Made by a program: the position numbers and the translations under genes. The notes under the pieces are model-generated. The model was given only the letters and a program-made list of their open reading frames with translations. It searched no databases and was not told where the DNA came from. From Phreatobacter sp. (lineage in GTDB: Bacteria; Pseudomonadota; Alphaproteobacteria; Rhizobiales; Phreatobacteraceae), in assembly GCF_016793595.1 (NCBI RefSeq), contig NZ_JAEULY010000004.1:930001-994000 (forward strand): a stretch of DNA of 64,000 nt, written 5' to 3'. This document shows positions 28,956 through 37,338 of the stretch, in pieces. Position 1 is the first letter of the stretch; each line of letters starts with the position of its first letter.

Positions 28956-29624
28956 ATGACCGCCGACGACACCATTCCCGATGCCGCGCTCGACGCCGAA
29001 CCGCAGGTGCGCGTCCGGCGACTGAACAAGCGCGATCTCAACCGCACCTGGGAGTTCATCAAGGCGGTGTTCCGCGAGGTGAACCGCTCGACCGTCGAGT
29101 ACCAGCGGCCGAAATCGAAGAAGCGCTTCCTCGAGGTCTATGACGAGAAGGGCATCGAGCAGCTGCTGTTCGTCATCCGCCTCGGCAACAAGGAGCGGAT
29201 CGTTGGCTATGCCGAATGCGCGCTGACGATCATCGGCACCGACAACTGGATGAACGAGCGCTATTTCCGCGCTCGGGAAATGCGCCCGCTCTTCGTCGAG
29301 GAACTCGCGGTGGACCCGGAATTCCAGGGGCGCGGGCTCGGCAGCTTCGTGCTGGAGCAGCTCGAGCATCTCGCCCGCCTGCGGGGGTGCACGCATCTCG
29401 TGCTGGAAGTGGCGGAGAACAACGACAATGCGCTGAAATTCTACCGGGGCCGCAGCTTCACCAAGCTCGATGCGGCGATCTTCCTCGCCAAGAAGGTCGT
29501 GTCGGACCCAGACATCCTGCCGCCGCGCCGGCTGAAGCGCCGCCAGAAGGCTGCATCTGCCGAAACCGAGGAAAGCACGGCGACATTGCCCGCGGACCCG
29601 AAGGATATGCCGCCGGAGGGGTGA
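28956..29624 (+). CDS. GNAT-family N-acetyltransferase
   Basis: A 222-residue protein (ATG at 28956; an earlier in-frame ATG near 28911 is possible). The acetyl-CoA motif is VEELAVDPEFQGRGLGSFVLEQLE, followed by LVLEVAENNDNALKFYRGRSF, the classic GNAT core. A basic stretch PPRRLKRRQKA and an acidic/Pro tail follow the domain. The target is unknown. Its stop codon touches the first arm of the PadR operator. Confidence 0.88.
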   Translation: MTADDTIPDAALDAEPQVRVRRLNKRDLNRTWEFIKAVFREVNRSTVEYQRPKSKKRFLEVYDEKGIEQLLFVIRLGNKERIVGYAECALTIIGTDNWMNERYFRAREMRPLFVEELAVDPEFQGRGLGSFVLEQLEHLARLRGCTHLVLEVAENNDNALKFYRGRSFTKLDAAIFLAKKVVSDPDILPPRRLKRRQKAASAETEESTATLPADPKDMPPEG

Positions 29625-29677
29625 TACCTCGTGTTGCTAGGCTTTTCTGCTTGACACCTAGTGACACGAGGTATAGC
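29624..29677 (+). promoter_or_regulatory. padR promoter with paired operators
   Basis: Two related dyads lie upstream of the PadR gene: site 1 ACCTCGTGTTGCTAGGC (29626-29642) and site 2 ACCTAGTGACACGAGGT (29656-29672), the latter nearly a perfect 17-bp palindrome. The two sites are inverted copies of each other (18 bp, 2 mismatches), centre to centre 30 bp. A -35 TTGACA (29651-29656) abuts site 2, which fills the spacer before a -10-like TATAGC (29672-29677). Repressor binding would block the polymerase. Autoregulation by the adjacent PadR is inferred. Confidence 0.7.
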
Positions 29678-29687
29678 GTTCCGAGGC

Positions 29688-30023
29688 ATGGACCCGGAAA
29701 TGCTCAAAGGCCACCTCGACACCATCGTCCTCGCCGCGCTGGAGGCGGGGCCGGCCCATGGCTACGCGGTGATCGAGGCGATCCGCTCGCGCAGCGACGA
29801 GACGTTCGATCTGCCGGAGGGCACCCTCTATCCGGCGCTGCACCGACTTGAGGCGGCCGGGCTGCTCCAGAGCGAATGGACGGTGCCACCGACGGGACGC
29901 AAGCGGCGCGTCTATGCCCTGACGCCGGCCGGGCGCGATGCGCTGGCCAAGCGCCGGACGGTGTGGGAACGCTTCTCGCAAGGGGTCAACGCCATCGTCG
30001 GAGGACGGCCATGGCCAGCCTGA
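29688..30023 (+). CDS. PadR-family transcriptional regulator
   Basis: A 111-residue protein (start MDPEMLKGHLD) with the PadR winged helix: LDTIVLAALEAGPAHGYAVIEAIRSRS, then LPEGTLYPALHRLEAAGLLQSEW and RRVYALTPAGRDALAK. PadR proteins are small repressors that often respond to membrane or phenolic stress and control a neighbouring gene. The ATG at 29688 has GAGG just upstream, and predicted transcription would begin only a few bases before it. It overlaps the next gene by 13 bases, so the pair acts as a unit. Confidence 0.93.
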   Translation: MDPEMLKGHLDTIVLAALEAGPAHGYAVIEAIRSRSDETFDLPEGTLYPALHRLEAAGLLQSEWTVPPTGRKRRVYALTPAGRDALAKRRTVWERFSQGVNAIVGGRPWPA

Positions 30024-30631
30024 TCGACAGCTATCTCGACGAGCTCTCGCGTCATCTCAGCCACGATCCCGCGCTGGCGCGGCGCATGCGCGCCGAACTC
30101 GCGGACCATTTCGCCGAAGCGCTCGGTGACCGCCCGTCGGAGGCGGAGATGCAGCGCGCCGTCCAGCGCATGGGCCCTGCCCGCGCCGTTGCCGCGACAC
30201 TTGCCGCCGACGGCGCGAGCCGGCAGGTGGACCGCACCTGGATCACTCTGCTTGTCGCCCTCGTTGCGACCTTCATCGCCATGCGTCTGCGCGCGCTCTG
30301 GCTGCCGCCGCTTGCCACGGACGGAACCTTCGCCGGCTTTGCGGCGCCGCTGATCGACCGCTGGGCCTTCGTCGCTGCCATCGCGGCGGCCGCGGCCGGC
30401 TACTGGGCCATGCGGCCCTCCCCGGCCGCGCCCGTTCTTGCCCTCGCCGCGCTCTGTGCCTCGGTTGCCGCCGGCATGCTGCGCATTGCGCTCGCTGCGG
30501 ACTGGTCGGCCGCGCCGCTCGCCGTGGCCGCGGCAACCGTCGGCGAATGCGCCCTCGTCGGGCTGCTGCTCGCGCAGATCCTGGCACTGCGCAGAAGGCG
30601 GCGACAGGCCACGCGCCTCTCTGCCGGCTAG
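30011..30631 (+). CDS. PadR-linked membrane protein with N-terminal HAAS-like domain
   Basis: A 206-residue protein. The first ~65 residues (SYLDELSRHLSHDPALARRMRAELADHF, then EAEMQRAVQRMGPARAVA) resemble the helical DUF1700/HAAS or permease-prefix domains that commonly partner PadR repressors. About five membrane segments follow (residues ~75-200), ending in an Arg-rich tail. It overlaps padR by 13 bases. By analogy it is the regulated membrane component of the PadR pair; its activity is unknown. Confidence 0.75.
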   Translation: MASLIDSYLDELSRHLSHDPALARRMRAELADHFAEALGDRPSEAEMQRAVQRMGPARAVAATLAADGASRQVDRTWITLLVALVATFIAMRLRALWLPPLATDGTFAGFAAPLIDRWAFVAAIAAAAAGYWAMRPSPAAPVLALAALCASVAAGMLRIALAADWSAAPLAVAAATVGECALVGLLLAQILALRRRRRQATRLSAG

Positions 30632-30688
30632 CCGGCGAAACGAACCCCTTCAGCCATCCGAACTTGCTACCGATCCCGGAGGGACGGC

Positions 30689-31303
30689 ATGACCACGCTT
30701 GCCTCGCGCACACTTTCCGTCCGCCTCGCCGAGGGCTGGACGCTGACCGGCACGATCACGCTCGCCCTGCTCGCCGCATCGGCGCTCATCCATGTCCAGG
30801 CCGGTGGCGGCACGGACGGTTTCCGGGCCGTGATCCGCTTCACCGCCCGCACATCGCTCGTGCTGTTCCTCATGAGCTTTGCCGCGTCATCGCTGGTTCG
30901 ACTGGCGCCATCCCGGCTGACGCGATGGATGATGCGCAACCGGCGCTATCTCGGCGTCTCCTTCGCCATGTCTCATGTCATCCACGCGGCGGCGATCATC
31001 GCGCTGGTCCGCGCCGACGCGGCGCTGTTCTGGCAGCTCAGCAACCTCGGTTCTGTCGTCACCGGCAGCACCACCTATCTCGTCATCGCGCTGATGACCG
31101 CGACCTCCTTCGATGCGGCGGTGCGCTGGGTCGGTCCCCGCGTCTGGCGCTCGCTGCACTGGTGGGGCGCGTGGTACATCTGGGTCAGCTTCGTCTTCAC
31201 CAACGGCAAGCGCGTACCGATGAGCCTCTGGTATCTCGGTCCGGTCGCCCTTCTCGGCCTTGCCATGGCGCTTCGCTGGATGGCCTCACGGCGAATGGCC
31301 TAG
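30689..31303 (+). CDS. Ferric reductase-like transmembrane protein
   Basis: A 204-residue membrane protein with about six helices. The histidines in SFAMSHVIHAAAI and in SLHWWGAWYIW fit the haem-binding positions of the ferric reductase-like transmembrane domain, to which MsrQ also belongs. There is no partner catalytic subunit (such as MsrP) next to it. A GGAGGG ribosome site precedes the ATG. It may pass electrons across the membrane; substrate unknown. Confidence 0.75.
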   Translation: MTTLASRTLSVRLAEGWTLTGTITLALLAASALIHVQAGGGTDGFRAVIRFTARTSLVLFLMSFAASSLVRLAPSRLTRWMMRNRRYLGVSFAMSHVIHAAAIIALVRADAALFWQLSNLGSVVTGSTTYLVIALMTATSFDAAVRWVGPRVWRSLHWWGAWYIWVSFVFTNGKRVPMSLWYLGPVALLGLAMALRWMASRRMA

Positions 31304-31393
31304 CGATACAGATGCATCGCATTCCAGCCGTGCTTTGACACCTGCCTGTCTGATCGGCTTCATTCGCGGCATTCTCATGCTCCGGAGGCCGCC

Positions 31394-32776
31394 ATGGCGC
31401 TGACGAACCTGCAGGTCCGCGACGTCGAAACCGTTCTGCATCCCTACACGAACCAGGCGACCGTCCGCGAGACCGGCACGCTGATCCTCGAAAGCGGCAA
31501 GGGGATTCATGTCACGGACGTCGACGGCAAGTCCTATATCGAGGGCATGTCGGGGCTGTGGTGCGCCTCGCTCGGCTACGGCAACCAGGAGCTTGCCGAG
31601 ACCGCCTACGAGCAGATGAAGAAGCTGTCCTTCACGCATCTGTTCGGCGGCAAGAGCCACGATCCGGCCATCGAACTGGCCGAGAAGCTCAAGGAGAAGG
31701 CCCCCGTGCCGATCTCCAAGGTGTTCTTCACCTCCTCGGGCTCGGAGGCCAATGACAGCCAGGTCAAGATGATCTGGTACATGAACAATGCGCTGGGACG
31801 TCCGCAGAAGAAGAAGATCATCTCGCGGATCAAGGGCTATCACGGCGTCACGGTCGCCTCGGCCTCGCTGACCGGCCTGCCGGCCAATCACATCGATTTC
31901 GACCTGCCGATCTCTGGCATCCTGCACACGTCCTGCCCGCACTATTACCGCTTCGGCAAGGACGGCGAGACCGAGGAGGAGTTCTCCTCCCGCATGGCGC
32001 AGGACCTCGAAGACATGATCCTGCGCGAGGGGCCGGACACGGTCGCCGCCTTCATCGCCGAGCCGGTGATGGGCGCGGGCGGCGTGCTCGTGCCGCCGAA
32101 GGACTATTTCCCGAAGATCATGGCCGTCTGCAACAAGTACGACGTGTTCATGATCTCCGACGAGGTGATCTGCGGCTTCGGCCGGCTCGGCGAGTGGTTC
32201 GGTTCGCCCGCCCTCGGCTACAAGCCCCACTCGATCTCGATCGCCAAGGCCCTGACCTCGGCCTACATGCCGGTCGGCGCGATCATGATCCCCGAGGACA
32301 TGTACCAGGCGACCATCGTGGAATCGAAGAAGGTCGGCACGTTCGGCCATGGCTTCACCTATTCCGGCCATCCGGTCGGCGCTGCAGTGGCGCTGAAGAC
32401 ACTGGAAATCTACGAGCGCGAGAAGATCATCGAGAAGGCCGCGGCCAAGTCGCCGCAGTTCCAGGCGCACCTGAAGGCGCTCGGCGACCATCCGCTGGTC
32501 GGCGAGGCCCGCGGCCTCGGCATGGTCGGCGCCATCGAGGTGGTTGCCGACAAGAAGACCAAGAAGGCCTTCGATCCGAAATCGGCCGTCGGCGCCCGCG
32601 CGGTGAAGATCGCCGAGGAGGAAGGCCTGATCGTTCGCGCCATGGGCGATTCCATCGGCATCTGCCCGCCGCTGATCATCACGCCGGAAGAGACCGACGA
32701 CCTGTTCGACCGCCTGTCGCGCGCGCTCGACAAGACGCTGGACTGGGCGACGAAGGAAAAGCTGCTCGGCGCGTGA
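31394..32776 (+). CDS. Class III (omega) aminotransferase
   Basis: A 460-residue PLP enzyme of the omega-amino acid/adenosylmethionine-8-amino-7-oxononanoate aminotransferase group. SSGSEANDSQVKM is the PLP-phosphate binding loop, YHGV and EPVMGAGGV are conserved, SDEVICGFGR holds the PLP-contacting Asp, and SIAKALTSAYMPVGA holds the Schiff-base lysine. Relatives use pyruvate as amino acceptor with beta-alanine, amines or omega-amino acids; the substrate here is not clear. The CGGAGG site lies just before the ATG. No partner dehydrogenase is adjacent. Confidence 0.92.
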   Translation: MALTNLQVRDVETVLHPYTNQATVRETGTLILESGKGIHVTDVDGKSYIEGMSGLWCASLGYGNQELAETAYEQMKKLSFTHLFGGKSHDPAIELAEKLKEKAPVPISKVFFTSSGSEANDSQVKMIWYMNNALGRPQKKKIISRIKGYHGVTVASASLTGLPANHIDFDLPISGILHTSCPHYYRFGKDGETEEEFSSRMAQDLEDMILREGPDTVAAFIAEPVMGAGGVLVPPKDYFPKIMAVCNKYDVFMISDEVICGFGRLGEWFGSPALGYKPHSISIAKALTSAYMPVGAIMIPEDMYQATIVESKKVGTFGHGFTYSGHPVGAAVALKTLEIYEREKIIEKAAAKSPQFQAHLKALGDHPLVGEARGLGMVGAIEVVADKKTKKAFDPKSAVGARAVKIAEEEGLIVRAMGDSIGICPPLIITPEETDDLFDRLSRALDKTLDWATKEKLLGA

Positions 32777-32786
32777 GCGAAAAAGA

Positions 32787-32817
32787 CGCCACCTTTCCCC
32801 GGCGGGGAGAGGTGGCG
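32787..32817. repeat. Strong intergenic palindrome (REP-like)
   Basis: CGCCACCT at 32787-32794 pairs with AGGTGGCG at 32810-32817, with an inner TCCCC/GGGGA stem, giving a 13-bp hairpin with two single mismatched bases and a 3-base loop. It follows the aminotransferase stop by 10 bases. The T-run is on the minus-strand side only, so it is not a typical terminator for the plus-strand gene. GC-rich palindromes of this form recur between genes in this order; copy number cannot be judged here. Confidence 0.5.
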
Positions 32818-32902
32818 GCTCCCCCTCCCCGCGATCCATCGCTTCATTTCTTGCGCCGCAGCGGCTAGCCTTGGAGCAGACGCAAAAGCCCGAAGAGTGC
32901 CG

Positions 32903-33898
32903 ATGGCCCGCGATCTCGACCCCTTCAAGGTCTCGTCTCCGCGCATCTTCCTGTTCCGGATGCTGGTGTTCCTGGCGCTGGTCGGACTGATCGTCTTCGT
33001 GCTCCAGCGCGAGGTGCGCATCGCCTTCATGGCCAATCCCGGCCTCAACGGCGTCATCGTCGCGGTCGGGCTGATCGGCGTGATTCTGTCGTTCCGGCAG
33101 GTGATTCGCCTGTTTCGTGAGGCGCGCTGGGTCAACTCGTTCCGCCTCGCCGATCCCGGTATCGTCGTGGACAAGCCGCCGGTGCTGCTGGCGCCGATGG
33201 CGACCATGCTCGGCGACCGCGCCGGCCGCATGGCGATCTCGACCACCACCATGCGCTCGCTGCTCGATTCGCTGGCGACCCGCCTCGACGAGGGCCGCGA
33301 GCTCGCGCGCTATCTCACCGGCCTGCTCGTCTTCCTCGGCCTGCTCGGCACGTTCTGGGGCCTGATCGAGACGGTCACCTCGGTCGGCCGGGTGATCAAC
33401 GGTCTGTCGACGCAGGGCGAGCTCGGCACCATTTTCGAGGACATGAAGCGCGGCCTCGCCGAACCGCTCGGCGGCATGGGCATCGCCTTCTCGTCCTCGC
33501 TGTTCGGCCTTGCCGGCTCGCTGGTTCTCGGCTTCCTCGACCTGCAGGCGAGCCAGGCCCAGAACCGCTTCTACACCGAGGTCGAGGACTGGCTGTCATC
33601 CACCGTGCAGGACATGGCGGTGATCAGCCCCGGCGCGGCCGGCGATGCCGCTCCCCAGGTCAGCGTCGCCGATCTCCAGCGCGCGTTCGACCGGCTGCGG
33701 GAGGCCATCGCCGAGGGCCCCTCCAACCAGCGCGCCAGCGCCGCCATGGCCAACCTTGCCGAGGGCATACAGGGCCTCGTCACCCACATGCGCTCCGAGC
33801 AGCAGCTGATCCGCGACTGGGTCGAAACCCAGGCCGGGGAGCAGAAGGAAGTGCGCCGCCTGCTTGAGCAGGTCCTGCGCGAGCGGAGCCGCACCTGA
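32903..33898 (+). CDS. MotA/TolQ/ExbB-like proton channel protein
   Basis: A 331-residue protein with membrane segments at about residues 18-35, 46-64, 140-160 and 188-210. GLLGTFWGLIETVTSVGRVI and EPLGGMGIAFSSSLFGLAGSLVLGFLDL are the characteristic MotA/TolQ/ExbB helices. The C-terminal ~100 residues are predicted coiled coil and cytoplasmic. With the next gene it forms a MotAB/ExbB-OmpA type proton-driven unit, but no flagellar or Tol genes are nearby. The stop overlaps the next start by one base (TGATG). Confidence 0.88.
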   Translation: MARDLDPFKVSSPRIFLFRMLVFLALVGLIVFVLQREVRIAFMANPGLNGVIVAVGLIGVILSFRQVIRLFREARWVNSFRLADPGIVVDKPPVLLAPMATMLGDRAGRMAISTTTMRSLLDSLATRLDEGRELARYLTGLLVFLGLLGTFWGLIETVTSVGRVINGLSTQGELGTIFEDMKRGLAEPLGGMGIAFSSSLFGLAGSLVLGFLDLQASQAQNRFYTEVEDWLSSTVQDMAVISPGAAGDAAPQVSVADLQRAFDRLREAIAEGPSNQRASAAMANLAEGIQGLVTHMRSEQQLIRDWVETQAGEQKEVRRLLEQVLRERSRT

Positions 33899-34926
33899 TG
33901 GCCCTCTCACGCGCCCGCCGCGGCGAGCGCGGCATCGACTACTGGCCGGGCTTCGTCGATGCCCTGTCGACCTTTCTGCTCGCCATCATCTTCATGCTGT
34001 CGGTGTTCATGCTGGCGCAGTTCTTCCTGTCGCGCGACATCGCCGGCAAGGATGAGAGCATGGTGCGCCTGCAGCGCCAGATCGCCGAACTCGGCGAGCT
34101 GCTCCAGCTCGAACGCGGCCAGCGCCAGACGCTGCAGGAGGGCCTTGCCGCGATCACCGCGACGCTCGGCACCTCCGAGCAGGAGCGCGCGCGGCTTCAG
34201 GGCCTGTTGACCGATGCGCAGGGTCAGGCGGGCAGCGCCGGGACCCGGGCGACCACGCTCGAGGCCCAGATCGCCCAGCACCGCCAGACCGCGCAGGCGG
34301 CGCTCGCCCAGATCGAGCTTTTGAACCAGCAGATCACCGCGCTGCGCCGCCAGCTCGCCGCGCTGGAGGACGCGCTCGGCGCGAGCGAGGCCCGTGACCG
34401 GGAATCGCAGTCGCGCATCACCGATCTCGGCCGGCGCCTGAACCTCGCGCTCGCCCAGCGCGTGCAGGAACTGTCGCGCTACCGCTCGGAGTTCTTCGGC
34501 CGTCTGCGCGAAATTCTCGCGGAGCGCGCCGACATCCGCGTGGTCGGCGATCGCTTCGTCTTCGGGTCGGAGGTGTTCTTCGGGTCAAGCCAGGCCGAGA
34601 TCGAGCCCGGCGGGCGCGCCGAGCTGGACAAGCTGGCCGCTGCCCTCCTGCAGCTCGAGAAAGACATTCCAACCGACATTCCCTGGGTGCTGCGGGTCGA
34701 CGGGCACACCGATGCCCGGCCGATACAGGGCGGCCGCTTCCGCTCCAACTGGGAGCTGTCGGCGGCGCGCTCCATCGCCGTCGTCCAGTACCTGATCTCG
34801 CGCGACATCGCGCCCGAACGCCTCGTCGCCGCCGGCTTCGGCGAGTTCCAGCCGATCGACCGCGGCGACGGCCCGGAAGCGCTGGCACGCAACCGGCGCA
34901 TCGAGCTCAGGCTGACCGATCGCTGA
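33898..34926 (+). CDS. OmpA/MotB-like peptidoglycan-binding protein
   Basis: A 342-residue protein with one membrane segment (about residues 20-42, WPGFVDALSTFLLAIIFMLS; the Asp in it fits the MotB proton-path aspartate), a coiled coil from about residue 50 to 185, and a C-terminal OmpA domain (VDGHTDARPIQGGRFRSNWELSAARS). It should tether the proton channel to the cell wall. The coiled-coil insertion makes it longer than simple MotB. Confidence 0.9.
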   Translation: MALSRARRGERGIDYWPGFVDALSTFLLAIIFMLSVFMLAQFFLSRDIAGKDESMVRLQRQIAELGELLQLERGQRQTLQEGLAAITATLGTSEQERARLQGLLTDAQGQAGSAGTRATTLEAQIAQHRQTAQAALAQIELLNQQITALRRQLAALEDALGASEARDRESQSRITDLGRRLNLALAQRVQELSRYRSEFFGRLREILAERADIRVVGDRFVFGSEVFFGSSQAEIEPGGRAELDKLAAALLQLEKDIPTDIPWVLRVDGHTDARPIQGGRFRSNWELSAARSIAVVQYLISRDIAPERLVAAGFGEFQPIDRGDGPEALARNRRIELRLTDR

Positions 34927-34950
34927 CAGAGCGCCGTCAACGCCGCACCT

Positions 34951-35043
34951 CGTCGTGGCCGAACTTGTCCCGGCCACCCACGGCATGAACGCGCGACGCG
35001 CAGAAAGAAGGCGTGGATGTCCGGCACGAGGCCGGGCACGACG
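34951..35043. repeat. Large imperfect inverted repeat (palindromic element)
   Basis: Left arm 34951-34983 and right arm 35011-35043 are complementary at 25 of 33 positions, with a 27-base centre. The outer ends CGTCGTG/CACGACG match perfectly. It fills the gap between two convergent genes. The core resembles mobile palindromic elements that are scattered between genes in Hyphomicrobiales. It might also act as a two-way transcription stop. Confidence 0.65.
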
Positions 35044-35063
35044 TTTAGGGCAACGGCAGAAAC

Positions 35064-36872
35064 TCAGCTCGCGGCCGCAGTGGCCAGCTTGCTGCCGTTG
35101 AACTGGAGATCGGCGAGGCGGGCATAGAGCCCGCCGGCCGCGACGAGCTCCGCATGGGTGCCCTGCTCCACCACCTGGCCCCCATCCATGACGACGATGC
35201 GGTCGCAGTTGAGGATGGTCGCGATGCGGTGGGCGATGACCAGCGTCGTGCGTCCCTCCATCAGCCGGCCCAGCGCCTCCTGCACCAGCGTCTCGCTCTC
35301 GGCGTCCAGCGCCGAAGTCGCCTCGTCCAGCAGCAGCAGCGGCGCATCGCGCAGGATGGCGCGCGCGATGGCGAGGCGCTGGCGCTGGCCGCCGGACAGC
35401 GTCACGCCCCGCTCGCCGATGAGGCTGGAATACCCCTCCGGCATGCGTGCGACGAACTCGTCGGCATGGGCCATTCTCGCGGCCGCCACTACCTCTTCGT
35501 CGGTCGCGTCGGGGCGGCCGTAGCGGATATTGTCGGCGACCGAGGCCGCGAAGATCGCGACATCCTGCGGCACCGTCGCAATGCGTGCGCGGAGCGCCGC
35601 GGGATCGACCTCGTTCACCGGCACACCGTCGAAGCGGACGACGCCGCCCTGCGGATCGTAGAAGCGCAGCAGCAGGGCGAACAGGGTCGACTTGCCCGCA
35701 CCCGACGGGCCGACAATGGCGACCTTCTCGCCGGCCTTCACCTCGAAGGTAACGCCGTCCAGCACCTTCACGTCGGGCCGCGCCGGATAGGCGAAACGGG
35801 CCGCGACGAAGGCGACCTCGCCGCGCGGCGGCTCGGGCAGCGCCAACGGCCGTTCGGGGGCGGCGACCGCCGGCTTGGTGGCGAGGATCTCGACCAGCCG
35901 CTCCGCCGCGCCGGCGGCCTGCGAAATCTCGCTCCAGACCTCGGAGAGCTGCGACAGGGAGCTTGCCGCAAACACCGCGTAGAGCACGAATTGCGACAAC
36001 CGGCCGCCTGATATCGTGCCGGCCAGCACCTGCTGCGCGCCGGCCCAGAGCACCGCGACGACGCTCGCGAAGGCGAAGAAGATGATGACGGCGGTCAGGA
36101 TCGCCCGTGCCTTGTTGGCGTTGCGCGCGCTGGCATAGGCCTCCTCTGCGGCGGCGGCATAGCGCTCCGTCACCAGCCGCTCGGCGGTGAAGGCCTGCAT
36201 GGTCCGCACCGCCTGGATGTTCTCGTCGGCATAGGCGGTGGCGTCGGCCAGCCGATCCTGCGCGAGACGCGAACGGCGGCGAACGTTGCGGCCGAAGGCG
36301 ACCAGCGGCAGGACGAGAATCGGGATCGCGCCGACGACGTAGAGCGAGAGCTGCGGGCTGGTGAAGACCATCATCGCCACCGCGCCGGCGAACATGATCA
36401 GGTTGCGCAGGGCAATCGAGACCGAGACGCCCATGGCCGACTTGATCTGCGTTGTGTCGGCGGAGAGCCGCGAGACGAGCTCGCCGGTGCGTGCCGTGTC
36501 GAAAAAGGCCGGCGACAGCGTCGCGAGATGGCCGAACACCCTGGCGCGGATATCCGCCACCACCCGCTCGCCAAGGCTGGTGACCAGGTAGAACCGGGCG
36601 GCGGAGGCCAGCGCCAGCACGGCCGCGATCACCACCATCATGGCGAAATACTGGGTGATCATGCCATCGGCCGAAAAGCCGAAATCGATCATGCGGCGGA
36701 TGGCCAGTGGCACGGCCAGCGTCGCGAGCGAGGCAATGACCAGCGCTACCGCGGCCCCGGCCAGCATGGCCGGATAGCGCGTCATGACGGGAATAAAGGT
36801 CAGGAGGGGGCGAAGCTTCGGCCGGGGGGTCGTCTGCGAGGTCCCTTCCGCGGCGGGCGCGGCGATGCTCAT
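35064..36872 (-). CDS. ABC exporter, fused membrane and ATPase domains (MsbA-like)
   Basis: A 602-residue half-transporter that works as a dimer. The N-terminal half has six membrane helices (about residues 30-320). The ATPase half holds the Walker A GPSGAGKST, the Q-loop VPQDVAIF, the signature LSGGQRQRLAIAR, Walker B LLLLDEATSALD and the H-loop VIAHRIATI. This type exports lipids or drugs; in alphaproteobacteria this locus next to rpmE is conserved, but the substrate is unknown. Confidence 0.95.
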   Translation of the reverse strand: MSIAAPAAEGTSQTTPRPKLRPLLTFIPVMTRYPAMLAGAAVALVIASLATLAVPLAIRRMIDFGFSADGMITQYFAMMVVIAAVLALASAARFYLVTSLGERVVADIRARVFGHLATLSPAFFDTARTGELVSRLSADTTQIKSAMGVSVSIALRNLIMFAGAVAMMVFTSPQLSLYVVGAIPILVLPLVAFGRNVRRRSRLAQDRLADATAYADENIQAVRTMQAFTAERLVTERYAAAAEEAYASARNANKARAILTAVIIFFAFASVVAVLWAGAQQVLAGTISGGRLSQFVLYAVFAASSLSQLSEVWSEISQAAGAAERLVEILATKPAVAAPERPLALPEPPRGEVAFVAARFAYPARPDVKVLDGVTFEVKAGEKVAIVGPSGAGKSTLFALLLRFYDPQGGVVRFDGVPVNEVDPAALRARIATVPQDVAIFAASVADNIRYGRPDATDEEVVAAARMAHADEFVARMPEGYSSLIGERGVTLSGGQRQRLAIARAILRDAPLLLLDEATSALDAESETLVQEALGRLMEGRTTLVIAHRIATILNCDRIVVMDGGQVVEQGTHAELVAAGGLYARLADLQFNGSKLATAAAS

Positions 36873-36922
36873 CGGTGGAATGCTTCCCTTGTCGCAGGCG
36901 CTTATCGGACTGCCGTCACGTC

Positions 36923-36951
36923 TTGAAAAGAGCCGGAACTTCCGTTAATAG
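36923..36951 (+). promoter_or_regulatory. rpmE promoter
   Basis: TTGAAA at 36923-36928 and TAATAG at 36946-36951 are separated by exactly 17 bases, a good housekeeping promoter pair. Transcription would start near 36958, leaving a leader of about 70 bases before rpmE, long enough for ribosomal-protein-type leader control. Confidence 0.65.
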
Positions 36952-37029
36952 CGCGGCTTCTCGTCACAGGACGCACCATTTTCCTGCCGGCTTTCATCGA
37001 CCCGGCCCCTTATCGCTTCGAGGACGACC

Positions 37030-37260
37030 ATGAAGAGCGGCATCCATCCGGACTACCACACGATCAAGGTCGTGATGACCGACGGCACCGAGTACACGAC
37101 GCGCTCGACCTACGGCAAGGAGGGCGATGTCCTCCAGCTCGACATCGACCCGAAGTCGCACCCGGCCTGGACCGGCGGCTCGCAGCAGCTGATGGATCGC
37201 GGCGGTCGCCTGTCGCGCTTCAACCAGAAGTTCGGCGGCATCGGCGCGCTGAAGAAGTAA
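37030..37260 (+). CDS. rpmE: 50S ribosomal protein L31 (zinc-free form)
   Basis: This 76-residue protein matches alphaproteobacterial L31: [19 protein letters not shown] at the start, then [12 protein letters not shown] and [10 protein letters not shown]. None of the four zinc-binding cysteines of the E. coli form is present, so it is the C-minus type that does not store zinc. It is a single-gene unit with its own promoter and a strong terminator. It is divergent from the ABC exporter. Confidence 0.96.
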   Translation: MKSGIHPDYHTIKVVMTDGTEYTTRSTYGKEGDVLQLDIDPKSHPAWTGGSQQLMDRGGRLSRFNQKFGGIGALKK

Positions 37261-37286
37261 GATTCTTCGCTCATCAGGGCGATGCG

Positions 37287-37313
37287 AAAACCCCGGCCTC
37301 GGCCGGGGTTTTT
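37287..37313 (+). terminator. Terminator after rpmE (two-way)
   Basis: CCCCGGCC (37291-37298) pairs with GGCCGGGG (37301-37308), followed by TTTTT (37309-37313). On the other strand AAAA before the stem gives TTTT, so it can also stop transcription of the convergent lipoprotein gene that ends at 37339. Confidence 0.88.
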
Positions 37314-37338
37314 GTTTGTCCGGAAGGATCTGGTGGGG

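Noticed and set aside
27363-29396. A 677-residue amidase with a long N-terminal extension
   Set aside because: The extension is in the shadow of the divergent acetyltransferase; the amidase starts at 28781.
32903-34926. A ZorAB-like (Zorya defence) pair
   Set aside because: The proteins share the MotA/MotB shape, but no ZorC/D/E partner is nearby and the neighbours (ABC exporter, rpmE) are core genes.
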